From NCBI GenBank assembly GCA_006538405.1, contig BJKQ01000004.1, positions 2,852,001-2,916,000 of the forward strand: DNA of 64,000 nt. The letters run 5' to 3'. The position numbers and the translations under genes were made by a program. Each line of letters starts with the position of its first letter. Position 1 is the first letter of the stretch. Positions 25,978 through 36,829 of this stretch are shown in pieces. Below the pieces are notes generated by a model that was not told where the DNA came from, ran no database searches, and saw nothing but the letters and a program-made list of their open reading frames with translations. This stretch comes from Hansfordia pulvinata (taxonomy: Eukaryota > Ascomycota > Sordariomycetes > Xylariales).

Positions 25978-28903
25978 TTGCTTTGGTCGTCGGGGGGTAA
26001 GGATGTGACAACGTGTTCTTACGAGAGGGGTGAAGAATGAATAGATAAAAGGGCGTGTGTCATGAGTGTCGCTTTCTTTGGAAAAAGCGGACAGACTTGC
26101 CAAGGCCTTGCCCCGGGCGTTATTTTACGAAAGGTTTCCCAATTGTCCAGGTTGTGTATGCTTCAGCTTCTTCGTCATGTTCTTTTACGTCTTTTGTCTC
26201 TTTCTTCCTCTGTGGGTGTTTCTCTAGCGGCTTCATTGCTTCGGTGTTCTCACGGGACTTGCGCCAGAAGTGGACCGAAGTAGAAGACGAACACAGAGTG
26301 TTGAAGAAGAATGATTCCCTTTTCAACGATCCCCTTTTGAATAATCCCATTTTCAAAGACAGTTTTTTATAACATTGTGATGGACATACGCATCGGAGAT
26401 GTCTCCCAGTTCATGCTCTACGATAACGTACCCTCGGACAGGTAAGTTTAGTAAGCCTGAGATGTGTGTGTGGCGCTCCGGCACCGAGGCTGGACACGAT
26501 TGTGGCGGGCGTCGCCGCGCGGACGCCCCACGCGGACGCGGAGATGGAGATGGAGATGAAGCAGGCCAGCCAATCTACTGGCAAGGTCAATGACACTGGC
26601 AGGCTACGGAGGGACCGGGGGGGGGACATTGGAGAGGGGGGAGGGGTGTGGAAAGAAGCAATGTGCAGACGAGTGTGGGATGAGGATGACGCGACACACC
26701 CCTCTTGCACTCTGAGTTCTTTGCTGTCTCTGGCTCACATCACTCGCTGTCCGTACTGCCCCAGGGCCAAGAGGAGCCAGTCGGCGGAGAGGGATCTGGA
26801 GGCCCCTGATTCGCGGGACAGGGTTGCAGACGGGCCAGGGCTCGCCGGGCGGACCGCCGTTGCGACCTTGCAATCAAAAGGGGGCGGCAGGCAGGGTCTG
26901 CGTGCGGAGAAGCAGGTCGGGGGGGACCAGGGCGTGAGTCGACCCCGTTGCATTCGGTCTGGCTGGCGGTCGGCCCTGGGGGGAAAGTCTTGTGCTTGTG
27001 GTGGCTCAGGCTGGGTGGGAGGCGAGCGTTGCAGTCGGGGAAAGGGGGGAAGGGTGGTGCCACGATCACGATCACGAGCACGCCCTGCTCGAGGAGATAG
27101 AAGTGACGGTTGCGTGGGTGTGGTGTGATGTGCGTCTGGCGCGTGCTGTTGTCGATGGCTCGCGTGGTTCGGTCTTGGGTTGTCTGTCCCATCAGAGTCT
27201 GCCCTCGACATGTCAATCCTGATGTCTGGTGTGATTCCAATCCAATCAGATGTTATGCCTGTAGATGTTGTAGAGGTAGTGGATGGTATGCAGTTACCAG
27301 GTGGGTAGTGGCTAAAGCGAGTCCATTGTCATGTCCATGTCTGGTCCATCATTGAATGATGGATGTGCATGGATGGATGGCAGTTGAGGCGGTCTGGTGG
27401 GCCGGCCTCTGGGTCCATTCGGGGCGCCCACAGAGGCACAGAGTGCTGTAGCTGCCACTGAGGCGACCCACCGATTTCCTGGGGAAGCGGGGTTTAGCGC
27501 CTGGAGACCCCTGAGACTGAGACCCTCCCTCAGGGCTGTCCGTCTTCCCTGGGCTCCGCCTTCTGCCCGCGTCCCCCCCCACCCACCGTCAACCGTCAAC
27601 GACAACGTCCCTCAGCTCTGCCCGCAGGTGGAACCGGCGCACGTGTGGACGACTCCATCGAAGACTACCTGAGCTCGTAGCCATATCAGGTCTTTCGACG
27701 TCTGTCGTCGAAATAACCTCACGATATCCAGCTCCCGGCACGTCGCGCTCACGGACCACGGCCCCAGGTCCCTCCCTCCTTTCCTTTCCCTTCTTCTCCA
27801 CCCTGACGACTCTGGCCCCTCTCCCGGCCGCTCGACATCAACAGCCGATGGTGGTGTGATGAGCCACCCGGGTCTGACGCCACCGCTGCCGGGCGTCTGC
27901 TTCTGCTGCGACGTCAGGCCCTGGCCCTCTTGCCCGACTCGGTCGTCAGATGTCAGATGGCCAACCTCTGGCCTCCAGCTCTGCCCACACCCCCGTGCTT
28001 GGTGCCCGCCCCTTGTCCGTCCATCCATGTCCACACGAGCATCAGTGCCACACCAGAGCAGCGCCTCTCGAGGGTCGACCCCCGGCCCCGCCTGAACTGA
28101 ACTGAACTGAATCTGACTGGCCTGGCCCGGGACCGACCTTGGACCTGCCTGCCTGCCTGCCTGCCTCGACTCGGCCGACGGCCCCCTTCGCCCTGAAGCT
28201 TGTACGGTTGGCCATACCTTTGGTTGATTGGCCGATCGCTTCGTCAGAGCACATGCCTGTCTGCCTGCCTACCTGAACTACCTATGTACATACCTTACAC
28301 ACACACCACGCACATCAGACTGCGCAAATGTGACTGGTCTACCCCGCTCCATCCGCTGCGTCCTGTTTGGGCGCCATCCGGTGTAACCACTGACAGCCGC
28401 CTCATTTGCTTGCGTAGGGTAGGCGGGCGTGCGTACGCACAGGAGAGGGAGAGAGGGGAAGGGGCGGCTGTTCCTAGGCTGCAACCCCCATTCATGCGTG
28501 TGTGTGTGTAAGCCCTTCCTCTTAAAAGGCCCCGTGTCCCATGTGCTGGCCAAGTGTGTCACTCTCCTATCTTACCTCCTAGATATACACTTGGTCTCAT
28601 CATCTAGAGTCATCAACGCACACATCTCCTTGCCCAGCTTGGACATCACTCCCAGTCAACATACCACATACACGTCCACACCCTACGGGACACTCTCGAC
28701 CTGACAGTCCCGGTCGTCACAGTCACAGACCCGCGGCTGAGAGGGCACCTTGGGCCTCCCATTCACGACAAACACACAACCTACCATCTACCACGGCAGA
28801 AGCGACACCCATCGCTCGCACATCTTCTCCCCCTCAACGACCAGACAAATATCTACACAAAAGCCACCGGACCACAACCCGCGCACCGAAAACTTGTAAC
28901 AAA
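25978..28903. other. 2.9-kb gene-poor interval
   Basis: No gene is supported. Notable items are a three-fold imperfect 14-15-base repeat (26317-26362), CTGAA and CCTG short repeats (about 28095-28165), and a C-rich leader before the small ORF at 28904. Confidence 0.45.
26317..26362. repeat. Three imperfect tandem 14-15-base units
   Basis: The pattern CC(C/A)TTTT(C/G)AA recurs three times with slight variation, downstream of nop2. No function is evident. Confidence 0.6.
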
Positions 28904-29242
28904 ATGCCAGTCCGCATCCCCAAGGCCCGCCCCACGGAGATCCTGACCTTCGGCGCGGCGGGCGTCGCGGGCTTCGCGCCCTTCTACTTCCTCCTGCCCG
29001 GGGCAGAGCAGCACATCGCGCACCAGACGGCGGTGTGGGCCCCGCGCTGGGAGCGCGGGGCCTCGCGCCTGGCGTCGCCCGCGCGCCGCGCCGCCGAGCG
29101 AGTCGAGCCCGCCGCCTCCCGGGCCGCGCTGCGGGTCGAGCCCGCCGCCGCGGGCGCCGCGCGCCGCGTCGAGGGGCGCGTCGGGCCCGGGATGGCCCGG
29201 CTCGGGGACCGGATCCGGCGGCACCAGGAGCAAGCTGCATGA
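28904..29242 (+). CDS. Small single-pass membrane protein, hypothetical
   Basis: An uninterrupted 112-codon frame starts in a good context (AACAAAATGCC). Residues 12-31 (EILTFGAAGVAGFAPFYFLL) form one hydrophobic segment preceded by a basic N-terminus. The remainder is Ala/Arg-rich with a repeated (A/S)RAA(E/L)RVEPA unit that would form an amphipathic helix. The composition is consistent with a small mitochondrial or other membrane protein, but I do not recognise it. High GC could keep a chance frame open, so confidence is moderate. Confidence 0.5.
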   Translation: MPVRIPKARPTEILTFGAAGVAGFAPFYFLLPGAEQHIAHQTAVWAPRWERGASRLASPARRAAERVEPAASRAALRVEPAAAGAARRVEGRVGPGMARLGDRIRRHQEQAA

Positions 29243-31428
29243 GGCCGCCGGGGCTGTGTGAGGAGGAGGAGGCGGGGGATATGGATATGGATATGGATAA
29301 CGTGAAAGAAGCAGAAGAAAATCACAGACCAAACAAAACCAGAGCCGCGGTGTAGGCTACCTAGATACTGGGAGGGGGGGGAGCACTGAGGAGTGACTAC
29401 GGCTGGCTTGTGGGAGGAGATTCTGTCGCACTCTTTCCCCCTTGGGTCCCGGATATCTCGGGAGCTGCCACGGACAATGGCATTGTGGCCGAGCAGGCTA
29501 GTTAGGCAGTGCTGACTCACGAAGCACTGGGGCCGGAACCGGTGCTGGTGTGGAATATACCGTCAAATTCGTAAAATAACGTCTCCCGTTCTCGCTGTCT
29601 TGGTGGTGCTGCCCCGTCCTATTGTTTCGCCCCTTTTCTATTTTATCCCCTACGAGACACGGCACATGATCGTTTCCGTGACTGAAGTCTTCCTGAAGAA
29701 CTGGTCATCTCCCAACGCTGTGTGTAGGACAGCACTTTCAGATAGGTCAACCCCCCTCAGGCCCCCTATGTTGACCGCATCAAAGATGCCGAATGAGGGG
29801 CCGTCGGAAGGCTAAAGATGCCTTAGTCGAAAGGTATCGCCCCAGATGAGGGCGGCGCCCGGCTTGACACGTCTTTGTGCGTCAACGATATTGGGTTTCG
29901 GCCCGGTGGGAGTCTATCCCTGCTCCTCTGTGGCCTGGTGCTCGGGCAAGTCCACGCTCCGGCATCATATCACGGCAGAAAACAGGTTGCTGTGATTTGT
30001 ACGTATAAGAGGCAGCCGAGATGAACATGACTCACGACAGTGTGTATCTCGGATCTGGATCAGCTGGCCTTCACGGTATCCCCCCCCCCCCCCCCCCGAA
30101 GATCCAGTTCTAGCTCAAGTGGACCGTGGCCACGGCAGTTGACGGCTGCTTCGATGCGCCATGGTCAACCTTGACATAACCACGGCTCTCGGTCCGTAGA
30201 GAGTGCTCCACCGGCCAGGCCAGGTGGAGGCATCCCCGGTACTCGGTACACGGCAAGAGAGCGCGCAGGCGAGCGCGCAAGACGGCGATTCCGCCACTCG
30301 ATCCGATCCCCGCGTACAATTCGGTGGTGAAGCTCGGCGGAGAGACGCAAGAGCCGATGACGATCTCTGGAGCTTAGCCACACTGGGGGGCGAGGGGGAA
30401 AGCTTTCTTACCTATGCAACCCCACGGGACACTTCAGCTTCAAAAGGGGCTCTGGGGAATCAGAAAATAGCGCGACCCAGCATCGTGGATCGTGGGAGTA
30501 GAGAGACAAAAAAAAGGCTCATCACTCCCGAGACAGTCTTCCCTGCAGACAATGAGTACGATGCAGGAAAAGCAGTCGATTTCGCCACTCGGCCGTCGTC
30601 AGCCAAGCCGGCGGGGCTGTGTGGATGGAAGCAAGCGCTTGTCAGCGCGCGGCGCCCCCCGCCCTCCTCTTTCTCAACCAACGGGCTTCTGGTCAGACGT
30701 GAAATGCCGGGCTAGGTATTTGGAAGAGAGCATGGCGCAAGGTCACCTTTCCGTGTCACGGCCAGTCGCGCAGAGGGGGCAAGGACGAGAGCCTCACTGC
30801 TGCCGGACACACACACACACACACATGTGCACACTGTAAGCCCGGGCGGAAAACAACCCCTTACCTGCTTCCCCGTCAGTGAGGCCACGAGCAGAGCAAT
30901 GAGCCACAGAGATCACGAAACCCCCGTGCTCAGGGAGGGGCCATCGAGATGTCTTCTTGTCTCTCTCTCTCTCTCTCTCTCTCTTTCGGAATTGCGTAAT
31001 GTGCAATTCTGACCCCCGGCAACCGACCAGAGAGCGGAGGCGAGAGGGAGGCGAAAGAGCAAATCACCTGGACCCAAGAGCGCGCCCCTCCCACCACCAA
31101 CGCCACGCGCCACACGAGGGGCGAGGAAGCGCGAAAGCCGCATCCCTTTCTCTTCTTTCCTCGCGGATTTTTTCCTTGGTCCCCCCTTCTTCACCGGGCT
31201 TTCCCGCGAAGAGAATCCTTTTTTTCGGCTATCCCCTCTCTCGCCATTCTTCGTTTTCTTCTTTCTTTTCTTGGTGGACGCAGCCTTCGTCTCTGCTTTT
31301 GAGCTGAACCCGCACCCAAAATCCCCCAGGGCACGGCCCGAGAAAGGACCAACCAATTGAATCGAGAGACGGAAACGGAGACGGAGACAGAGAGAGAGAG
31401 AGAGAGAGGGAGAGGAGGAAATGCAACA
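29243..31428. other. 2.2-kb intergenic region
   Basis: No gene is supported. It contains a GGATAT hexamer run (about 29278-29298), a C18 tract (30080-30097), a CA repeat near 30810-30825, a CT run near 30961-30983 and an AG run near 31379-31412 directly ahead of the next gene. Confidence 0.5.
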
Positions 31429-32997
31429 ATGGCCGTCCGGACGAGTCCCCGACCCGCGACGACGACAGTGACGGCCCCGCTGTCGGCGCCGGTGCTTCTG
31501 CTGCTTCTGCTGCTTCTGGCGGCGTCGGCGCCCCTCGCCGCGGCGGCGCTGGCCAGCCGGGCCATCGTCCCCGCGGTGCCCCTGAGCGTCGACAACGGCC
31601 TCGCCCAGGGCAGCTGGCAGGTCGACCCGGCGGCGGCCATGGTCTACTTCTCCAGCCAGTTCCACGTCTCCGTCACGACGATCCTGCTGGGGCAGAAGGA
31701 TGCGGCCGGTGCTGGCGGCATCGGCAACAGCAGCGAGCCGCAGACGCAGCCGCAGCAGCAGCAGCAGCAGCAGTGGGTTGTTGTCAACGGGGCCCCCGGG
31801 TCGGGCGTCACCGGGTCCGGGCGCATCAACGCCGACCCGGACGCGTGGGCTGCCACTCCTGGTAAGACTTTTCTTCTTCTTCTTCTTCTTCTTCTCCCCC
31901 CCTTCTAGTTTACCGGCATTACAATGTTGCTAACGATAAAGTCGCAGATGTAAGTAAGCCACGTGTGGAAAGAAAATGACCCTGAAAAGGCATTAAAGAA
32001 CTCAAGAAAGAAAGAGAGAGTGGAAGAAGAGTGGGAGAGGAAAAGATATCAGGAGGACATTGAATCTCGTCGAGTTAACTTGCTGACCGGCTTCTTACTT
32101 AACTAACTTACCTTCACACACACAACAGCCCTCAGCACGCACGACGACGACGACGACGACGCAGCTCGCGCGGCGCAAGGCCTTCTGCCAGTACAAGCAC
32201 TGCGGGGAGCTGTTCCGCAACAACCCGGGCGAGGCGCTGGTCAAGCGGGCCCTGGGCGCCCTCATCTGCTACATCATCTACACGCCCTTCTGCGTCCAGG
32301 ACGGCCTGCGCAACCTGGTCGGCTCGGCCGACGCCTCTTCGCGCGACGGCTTCGGGCGCGGCAAGAACCAGCAGCAGAAGCCGCATGCCAGGGCCGTCGA
32401 GTGCCAGAAGGCGCACGGGCCGAAGGGGTTCCCCCGTGGCGAGGCCGAGTTCGAGGTCATCGTGGACAAGAAGAAGCCCCTGCTTGCCTCGGAGCTGTCT
32501 ACTACGAGCAGGACCTCGGGGTCGCCGCTGTGGGTGTGGCTCAGGCTGGCGGGCGGGCGGCTGCGGTGGTGCCGGGCGTCGGGGGGCTACTTCCCGGCGG
32601 TGAGCAACGGGCGCCCCACGTTCGAGAACGTGGGCGGGAACTACGACCCGACGGGCGAGGCCATCGCGGGCGCCGCCCAGGTCGGGGGCCGCACGTCGAT
32701 CCTGGGGGTCTCGAGAGGCCCGAGTGCGTCACCGCTGCCGCCGTCGCCGCCGAGGCCGAGAAGAAGAGGAAGGACGAGGGGGAGGAAGGGGGGCTCAACG
32801 GCAGCAAGGAGGAAGAGCAGCAGCAGCAGCAGCACGGCCGGTTCAGCGAGGACGCGGCGTCCGGGCGGTGGAGCGTCAACCTCGACTGCGAGGGCGACAG
32901 GGTCGCGTGCTACGCCCGGGCGCGCGAGGACCGCGGGTTCACGCTGCTCGTCTTCCCCAAGTGCAAGGACGGGCGCGCCCAGTTCTCCAGGGATTGA
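31429..32997 (+). CDS. Secreted protein of unknown function; microexon and one frame break
   Basis: The start at 31429 gives a signal peptide (PVLLLLLLLLAASAPLAAAA). Proposed exons are 31429-31861, a 2-nt microexon 31948-31949 (or 8 nt, 31942-31949), and 32129-32997. This is the only phase-consistent way I found to join exon 1 (phase 1) to the Cys-containing exon beginning before RKAFCQYKHCGELF. The donors GTAAGA and GTAAGT and a CTAAC branch support both introns. Within the last exon the frame shifts by -1. One extra G in the G5 run 32683-32687 or 32704-32708 links the start of the exon to the probable terminus (GRFSEDAASGRWSVNLDCEG ... AQFSRD, stop 32995-32997). The reconstructed length is 434 aa. 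The second half is rich in Trp, Gly and Cys. No family is recognised. Confidence 0.6.
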
Positions 32998-34202
32998 TGG
33001 GTAAGAAGGAAAAGAGAGAAGGAAAGAAGGAAAGAAAAGAAAAGAAAAGAAGAAGAAGAAGAAGAAGGAAAGGAACGAAGAAATCACATACTCTAGCGCA
33101 ATACTCTCCTTACCCGAAAAATGGGAGAGGGGGTATTAACGGGGAGTAACACGGTTGCTGGTTATGCGAGCGACAATTAAGAAAGAAGCAATCAATAATG
33201 AAGATGATACCAGTTAGGGATGGGAAACAGAGCGTTAAAGACGGATGAGGAGTTATACACCAGAAGAGGACGGCCACCCCAGCTCTGGATGAAAGATACC
33301 TACCTTGAGGATGCGGCAGGTTTTTTGCCATAGATTCACTTTTTCTATTTATTTTCTTCTTCTTCTCCTCCACTACAACGCCGTCGCAGCTCTAAGTTAG
33401 TTGAGTAACTAGGTACATTCTTCCTTCCCCTGGTAAATACATGGATTTCATCAACGACCACGCCCTCCTCCAGGTCAGTTGTTCTCAAGTTGTAAATCCA
33501 AGTTAAGGCAGCAGCGGGAGGCCTAACTTAGGTTGCCCTCTATTCAACGCCGTCGTCTGCCTGGCCCAGCGCCGTTAACTCCATCCGGCAGCGAAGTGGC
33601 GAGCTCGGCTCTCCCGGGTCCCGGTTGTTGAGGCGGAAGCGAGAGAGGGATTCTATCAATTCCTCCCAGGCGCGCACACGCATTGAATCAGTAAAAGACA
33701 GGGGCTGCAGAGATCGCCACCGCTGCCGGCCAGGTGCCCGAGGTACCAATCTAGTCGATTGCCTGCGTCCTTGTGTGTATGTACTTTAGGGCTGAAAGGG
33801 GTTTGGGCCGGGAAGGATTGCGAGACGAGACGAGACGAGTTCGCCACGCTGAACCCTCCGGCCGACTTCGCGATGGATATCCGCGCCTACGGCCGACTTC
33901 GCGACGAATGTTTGCCCGCAGGTGCCCACCCACATATATGAATCGGCCCGGCCAGCGGCAAATTCCGAGGTGCTGGTGGTGGTGGTGGTGCTTCGTTCGT
34001 TCGTTCGTGGCCTATTTAACCGGCATACCTTGCGTATAAAAATACTTGGACACACCTGCCTACTACCTACGCACAACAGAGCCTGCTCTCGAGCAGGCCT
34101 TTTCACCCCATCGTGACAACGAAGAAAAGAGAAAGAGAACCAAAGAAAAAAGGAGAGGAGGAAATATAAAGCAAGGACAACCAGAAAGTGTAGTGGCCAG
34201 CC
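32998..34202. other. 1.2-kb intergenic region
   Basis: No gene is seen. It has purine-rich 3' flank (33004-33080), a direct repeat of a CGGCCGACTTCGCGA core (about 33861 and 33889), and the TATA box of the gene at 34203. Confidence 0.5.
34035..34042 (+). promoter_or_regulatory. TATA box (TATAAAAA) for the secreted-protein gene at 34203
   Basis: TATAAAAA lies about 160 bases upstream of the ATG. Position and sequence fit a strong fungal core promoter. Use is inferred. Confidence 0.6.
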
Positions 34203-35096
34203 ATGAGATCGCTCGCAGCCCTCGGGGCCCTTCTCCTGCTCCTGCTCCCCCTCCTCACCGCCGCCTCCCCTGCGCCGCTGCGCGCTGCCGCCGGCTTTCC
34301 TGCTGCCGACAATAATGACGACAACGACGCCGCGCTCGTCGAGAGAAGCACCGCCGCCGCCGACGACGACGACAACCACATCCCCCACCTGACCGCCCGC
34401 GACGACGACGACGACGTCGACGACGCCGAGAAGACGATCAAGAAGCTCAAGCTGGAATGGGAAGCCTGGGGATCCGGCGCGGGGGGCGGGGTCTTCTACG
34501 AGGCCGCGGTGCCCGCCAAGAGGCGCAAGAACTCGGTGGCCAAGGCCGAGGGCCAGATCGACCCGGGCGCGCGCAGCATGTGGCTGTCCTGGGACCCGTC
34601 GTGGAACAACGCCGTGGGCTACCTGACCGGCCGCAAGCGCGGCGGCGACCCGTCGTGGGCCCGGATGACGAGCCTGTGCTGGCGGCTCGCCGCGGCCTCG
34701 GACGACGCCCGGAGCGGCGGAGGCCTGCTGGGCCACCTGGGCGGCAAGCCCGACGGGGCCGTCGAGAAGGGCGTCGACACGGTCACCTGGAAGCAGAACA
34801 AGCTCCGGGCCGCCAGCTTCCAGGGCTCCAAGGCCCTCAAGAAGGCGTACGAGGCCGGGCTGCCGGAGCTCAGCACCACCACCACCACCACCACCGCCTG
34901 GGCGGTCTACAAAGGCGGCGACGACGCCAAGGCCTGGTTCGCGGACCTCACCGAGGGCAAGCAGGTGGCCGAGCTGCAGGAAAAGTACATGGGCGGGCGC
35001 GACATCGACTCGGTCGACCTGCAGGTGAGGCCCGAGGTGAAGAAGGGAAAGGTCAAGGGCTTTACGATCGACGAGGTGAAGATCAAGTTTCATTAA
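34203..35096 (+). CDS. Secreted protein, MGGRDI family, copy A (unknown function)
   Basis: Single exon of 297 aa. A strong signal peptide (MRSLAALGALLLLLLPLLTA) is followed by an acidic low-complexity propeptide-like region (residues 37-75) that includes a VER and a TARD site. The mature part is Trp-rich (WEAWG, MWLSWDPSW, MTSLCW) and ends with a module, residues 241-297: AWFADLTEGKQVAEL, YMGGRDI, LQVRPEVKK, KGFTIDEVKIKF. The same module and order occur in the gene at 36085. Codon usage is GC-rich and the frame is intact. There are few cysteines, unlike typical cysteine-rich effectors. I do not recognise the family; extracellular action is inferred from the signal peptide. Confidence 0.82.
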   Translation: MRSLAALGALLLLLLPLLTAASPAPLRAAAGFPAADNNDDNDAALVERSTAAADDDDNHIPHLTARDDDDDVDDAEKTIKKLKLEWEAWGSGAGGGVFYEAAVPAKRRKNSVAKAEGQIDPGARSMWLSWDPSWNNAVGYLTGRKRGGDPSWARMTSLCWRLAAASDDARSGGGLLGHLGGKPDGAVEKGVDTVTWKQNKLRAASFQGSKALKKAYEAGLPELSTTTTTTTAWAVYKGGDDAKAWFADLTEGKQVAELQEKYMGGRDIDSVDLQVRPEVKKGKVKGFTIDEVKIKFH

Positions 35097-36084
35097 GAGG
35101 GTGAAACCGCGGAAAAAAGAAGAAAACAAAACGATTTAATTCAAGTGCCCGGGCCCCGCGTAGCCCGTGGATTTCTGTATATATAAAAAACAGGGCAGTA
35201 CGAGGAACGACCAGGTTTTCCTATAGTTCCGACGCGTTGGCGGGCTGCTCGGGTTTATTGAACACCTACTCTACCTACCTATTTAAAGGAATATGGATAC
35301 GTGTGCCACGTGCGGCATTTCCCCCCATGTGGGACCCGACCCCCGGCAGTGTCGGGCACATCAGGCCCAATTTTGGTGTGATGGGAGAAAAGAAGAAGGA
35401 AAAAAAAACAAAAAAAAAACGGCGCTTTACGCGACCGCGTTGTGGGATTGAGGACAGACCTTTTCCCCCTCTTCACCCAGTATTTTACGTGGATGACATC
35501 AAGCGGCCACGCCGTCCTCCGGGGGCCGTTCGACCTGAAAGCAACGCCGCGCAAGGTCTCGATTCGCCGTCCAGCCAGCGCCGTGGCCCACCTACCACTG
35601 CGCCTGAGCCGGGTCCGGCGACGTCGAGACGGCCGCGGCTCTACCCGGGGCTTGGGTTTGAGGGGGGAGGGCCAAGGACGGGATGCTATTTAGACAGGGG
35701 CTGCAGGGGTTTCAGAGGTCGGCGAGGTTGCAGAGGCTGGCGAGGTTGCCGAGGTCGGCGAGGTCACAGATGTCGGTCGGCGAGGTCACATATCTCGGTC
35801 GGCGAGGCTAGAGATGTCGATCGACGAGGTTGCCCACGAGGCCGCCGTGTATCTTGATATAAGGAGGTAGGACGAGGCCGGCCGAGATGGCTACTTCTTC
35901 GTTCTCTACACACATACATACCTCACGCACGGCAGAAAGCCTAAGGTTACCCCCGAGCAGACCGACACCGCACAGCCTCTCCCGCCTGGATCGAGAAGGA
36001 AGCACGACAAGATCAAAACATACGATACCAGAAATCATTGAAAAGGAAAAAAAAAAAAGAAAAGAAAAAACCGAGTGGCCCGTC
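35097..36084. other. Intergenic region between the two MGGRDI paralogues
   Basis: No gene is supported. It contains a GTCGGCGAGGT minisatellite (35714-35840) and a possible TATA-like GATATAAG near 35856-35863 for the downstream paralogue. Confidence 0.5.
35714..35840. repeat. Imperfect minisatellite, core GTCGGCGAGGT
   Basis: About seven diverged units with the core (G)TCGGCGAGGT followed by TGCAGA, CACAGA or TAGAGA-type spacers. It lies about 245-370 bases upstream of the ATG of copy B of the secreted pair. Confidence 0.75.
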
Positions 36085-36829
36085 ATGAAGTCGCTCGCAG
36101 CTCTCTCGGGCACTTCTCCTGCTCCCCATCCTCGCCTCGGCCTCCCCTGCGCAGCCGGCTGCCGCCGGCTCTGCTGACGCCGACGCCGCCGCCGAGCCCG
36201 GCCTGGTCGAGCGTAGCGACCTGGGCGTGAGTGGGATGGATATGAAGAACCTGGAATGGAAGGCCACCCAATTAGCACCGATCACCTTCTGGGCCTGGGC
36301 GGGGCGCGAGCCCGTGGCCGAGGCCAAGTTCAGCCTGCGCAGCCGCGCGCTGAGGCTGGAGTGGAACCCGAACCTCATCGGCGACAGCGGCTTCGTCGCG
36401 TTGTGGGCCTGGATGACCGGCCAGTTCTGGCAGCACGCCGCCCTCACGGTGGCCGTCGAGGGAAGGCTGGAAAACTCGACGCCGGCGCTCAAGGACCAGG
36501 TCGACAAGGTCACCTGGACGTTGGCGAGCAATGTCCTGCCCAGATACGACGCCGAGGCCCTCGAGGGCGCGTACAAGGCCGGGATGGAGAAGCTGGACGC
36601 CGGCGAAAACGAGATGATGAAATGGAAGATGGAAGACTCGGGTGCGTGGGACTGGTTCTTCGACATCGGCCCCGGCGACCAGGTGGCCGACCTGAGGCGC
36701 AACTACATGGGCGGGCGCGACATCAAATCGATCGCCTTACAGGTGGAGGCCGAGGTGAAGAAGAGAAGAATCAGAGGTGGCAAGGTCGAGGGTTTCCGAA
36801 TCCGTGAGGTGGTCGTGGAGTTTAAATAA
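36085..36829 (+). CDS. Secreted protein, MGGRDI family, copy B; signal-peptide frame disrupted
   Basis: From about 36113 to the stop at 36827-36829 the frame is open and encodes a paralogue of the gene at 34203. It shares the VDKVTW block, a WFFDI block, NYMGGRDI, LQVEAEVKK and a final EVVVEF. The matching signal peptide (MKSLAALS then LLLLPILASASPA) starts at 36085 but lies one base out of phase. Read as is, the ATG frame stops after 30 codons. Removing one G from the GGG at 36108-36110 aligns it with copy A and gives 247 aa. The upstream in-frame TGA (36086-36088) leaves no other start. Either this copy is a recent pseudogene or the assembly has an inserted base. It lacks the long acidic stretch of copy A. 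Confidence 0.65.

Noticed and set aside
23851..26103. Long open frame (750 codons) on the minus strand across nop2
   Set aside because: It is the antisense shadow of a GC-rich gene: Arg/Leu/Gly/Ala-biased composition and no motifs. The plus strand encodes Nop2 clearly.
26055..26372. 105-codon ORF with an N-D-x-L-F-like repeat
   Set aside because: The repeat is explained by a three-fold DNA repeat downstream of nop2; the rest is not protein-like.
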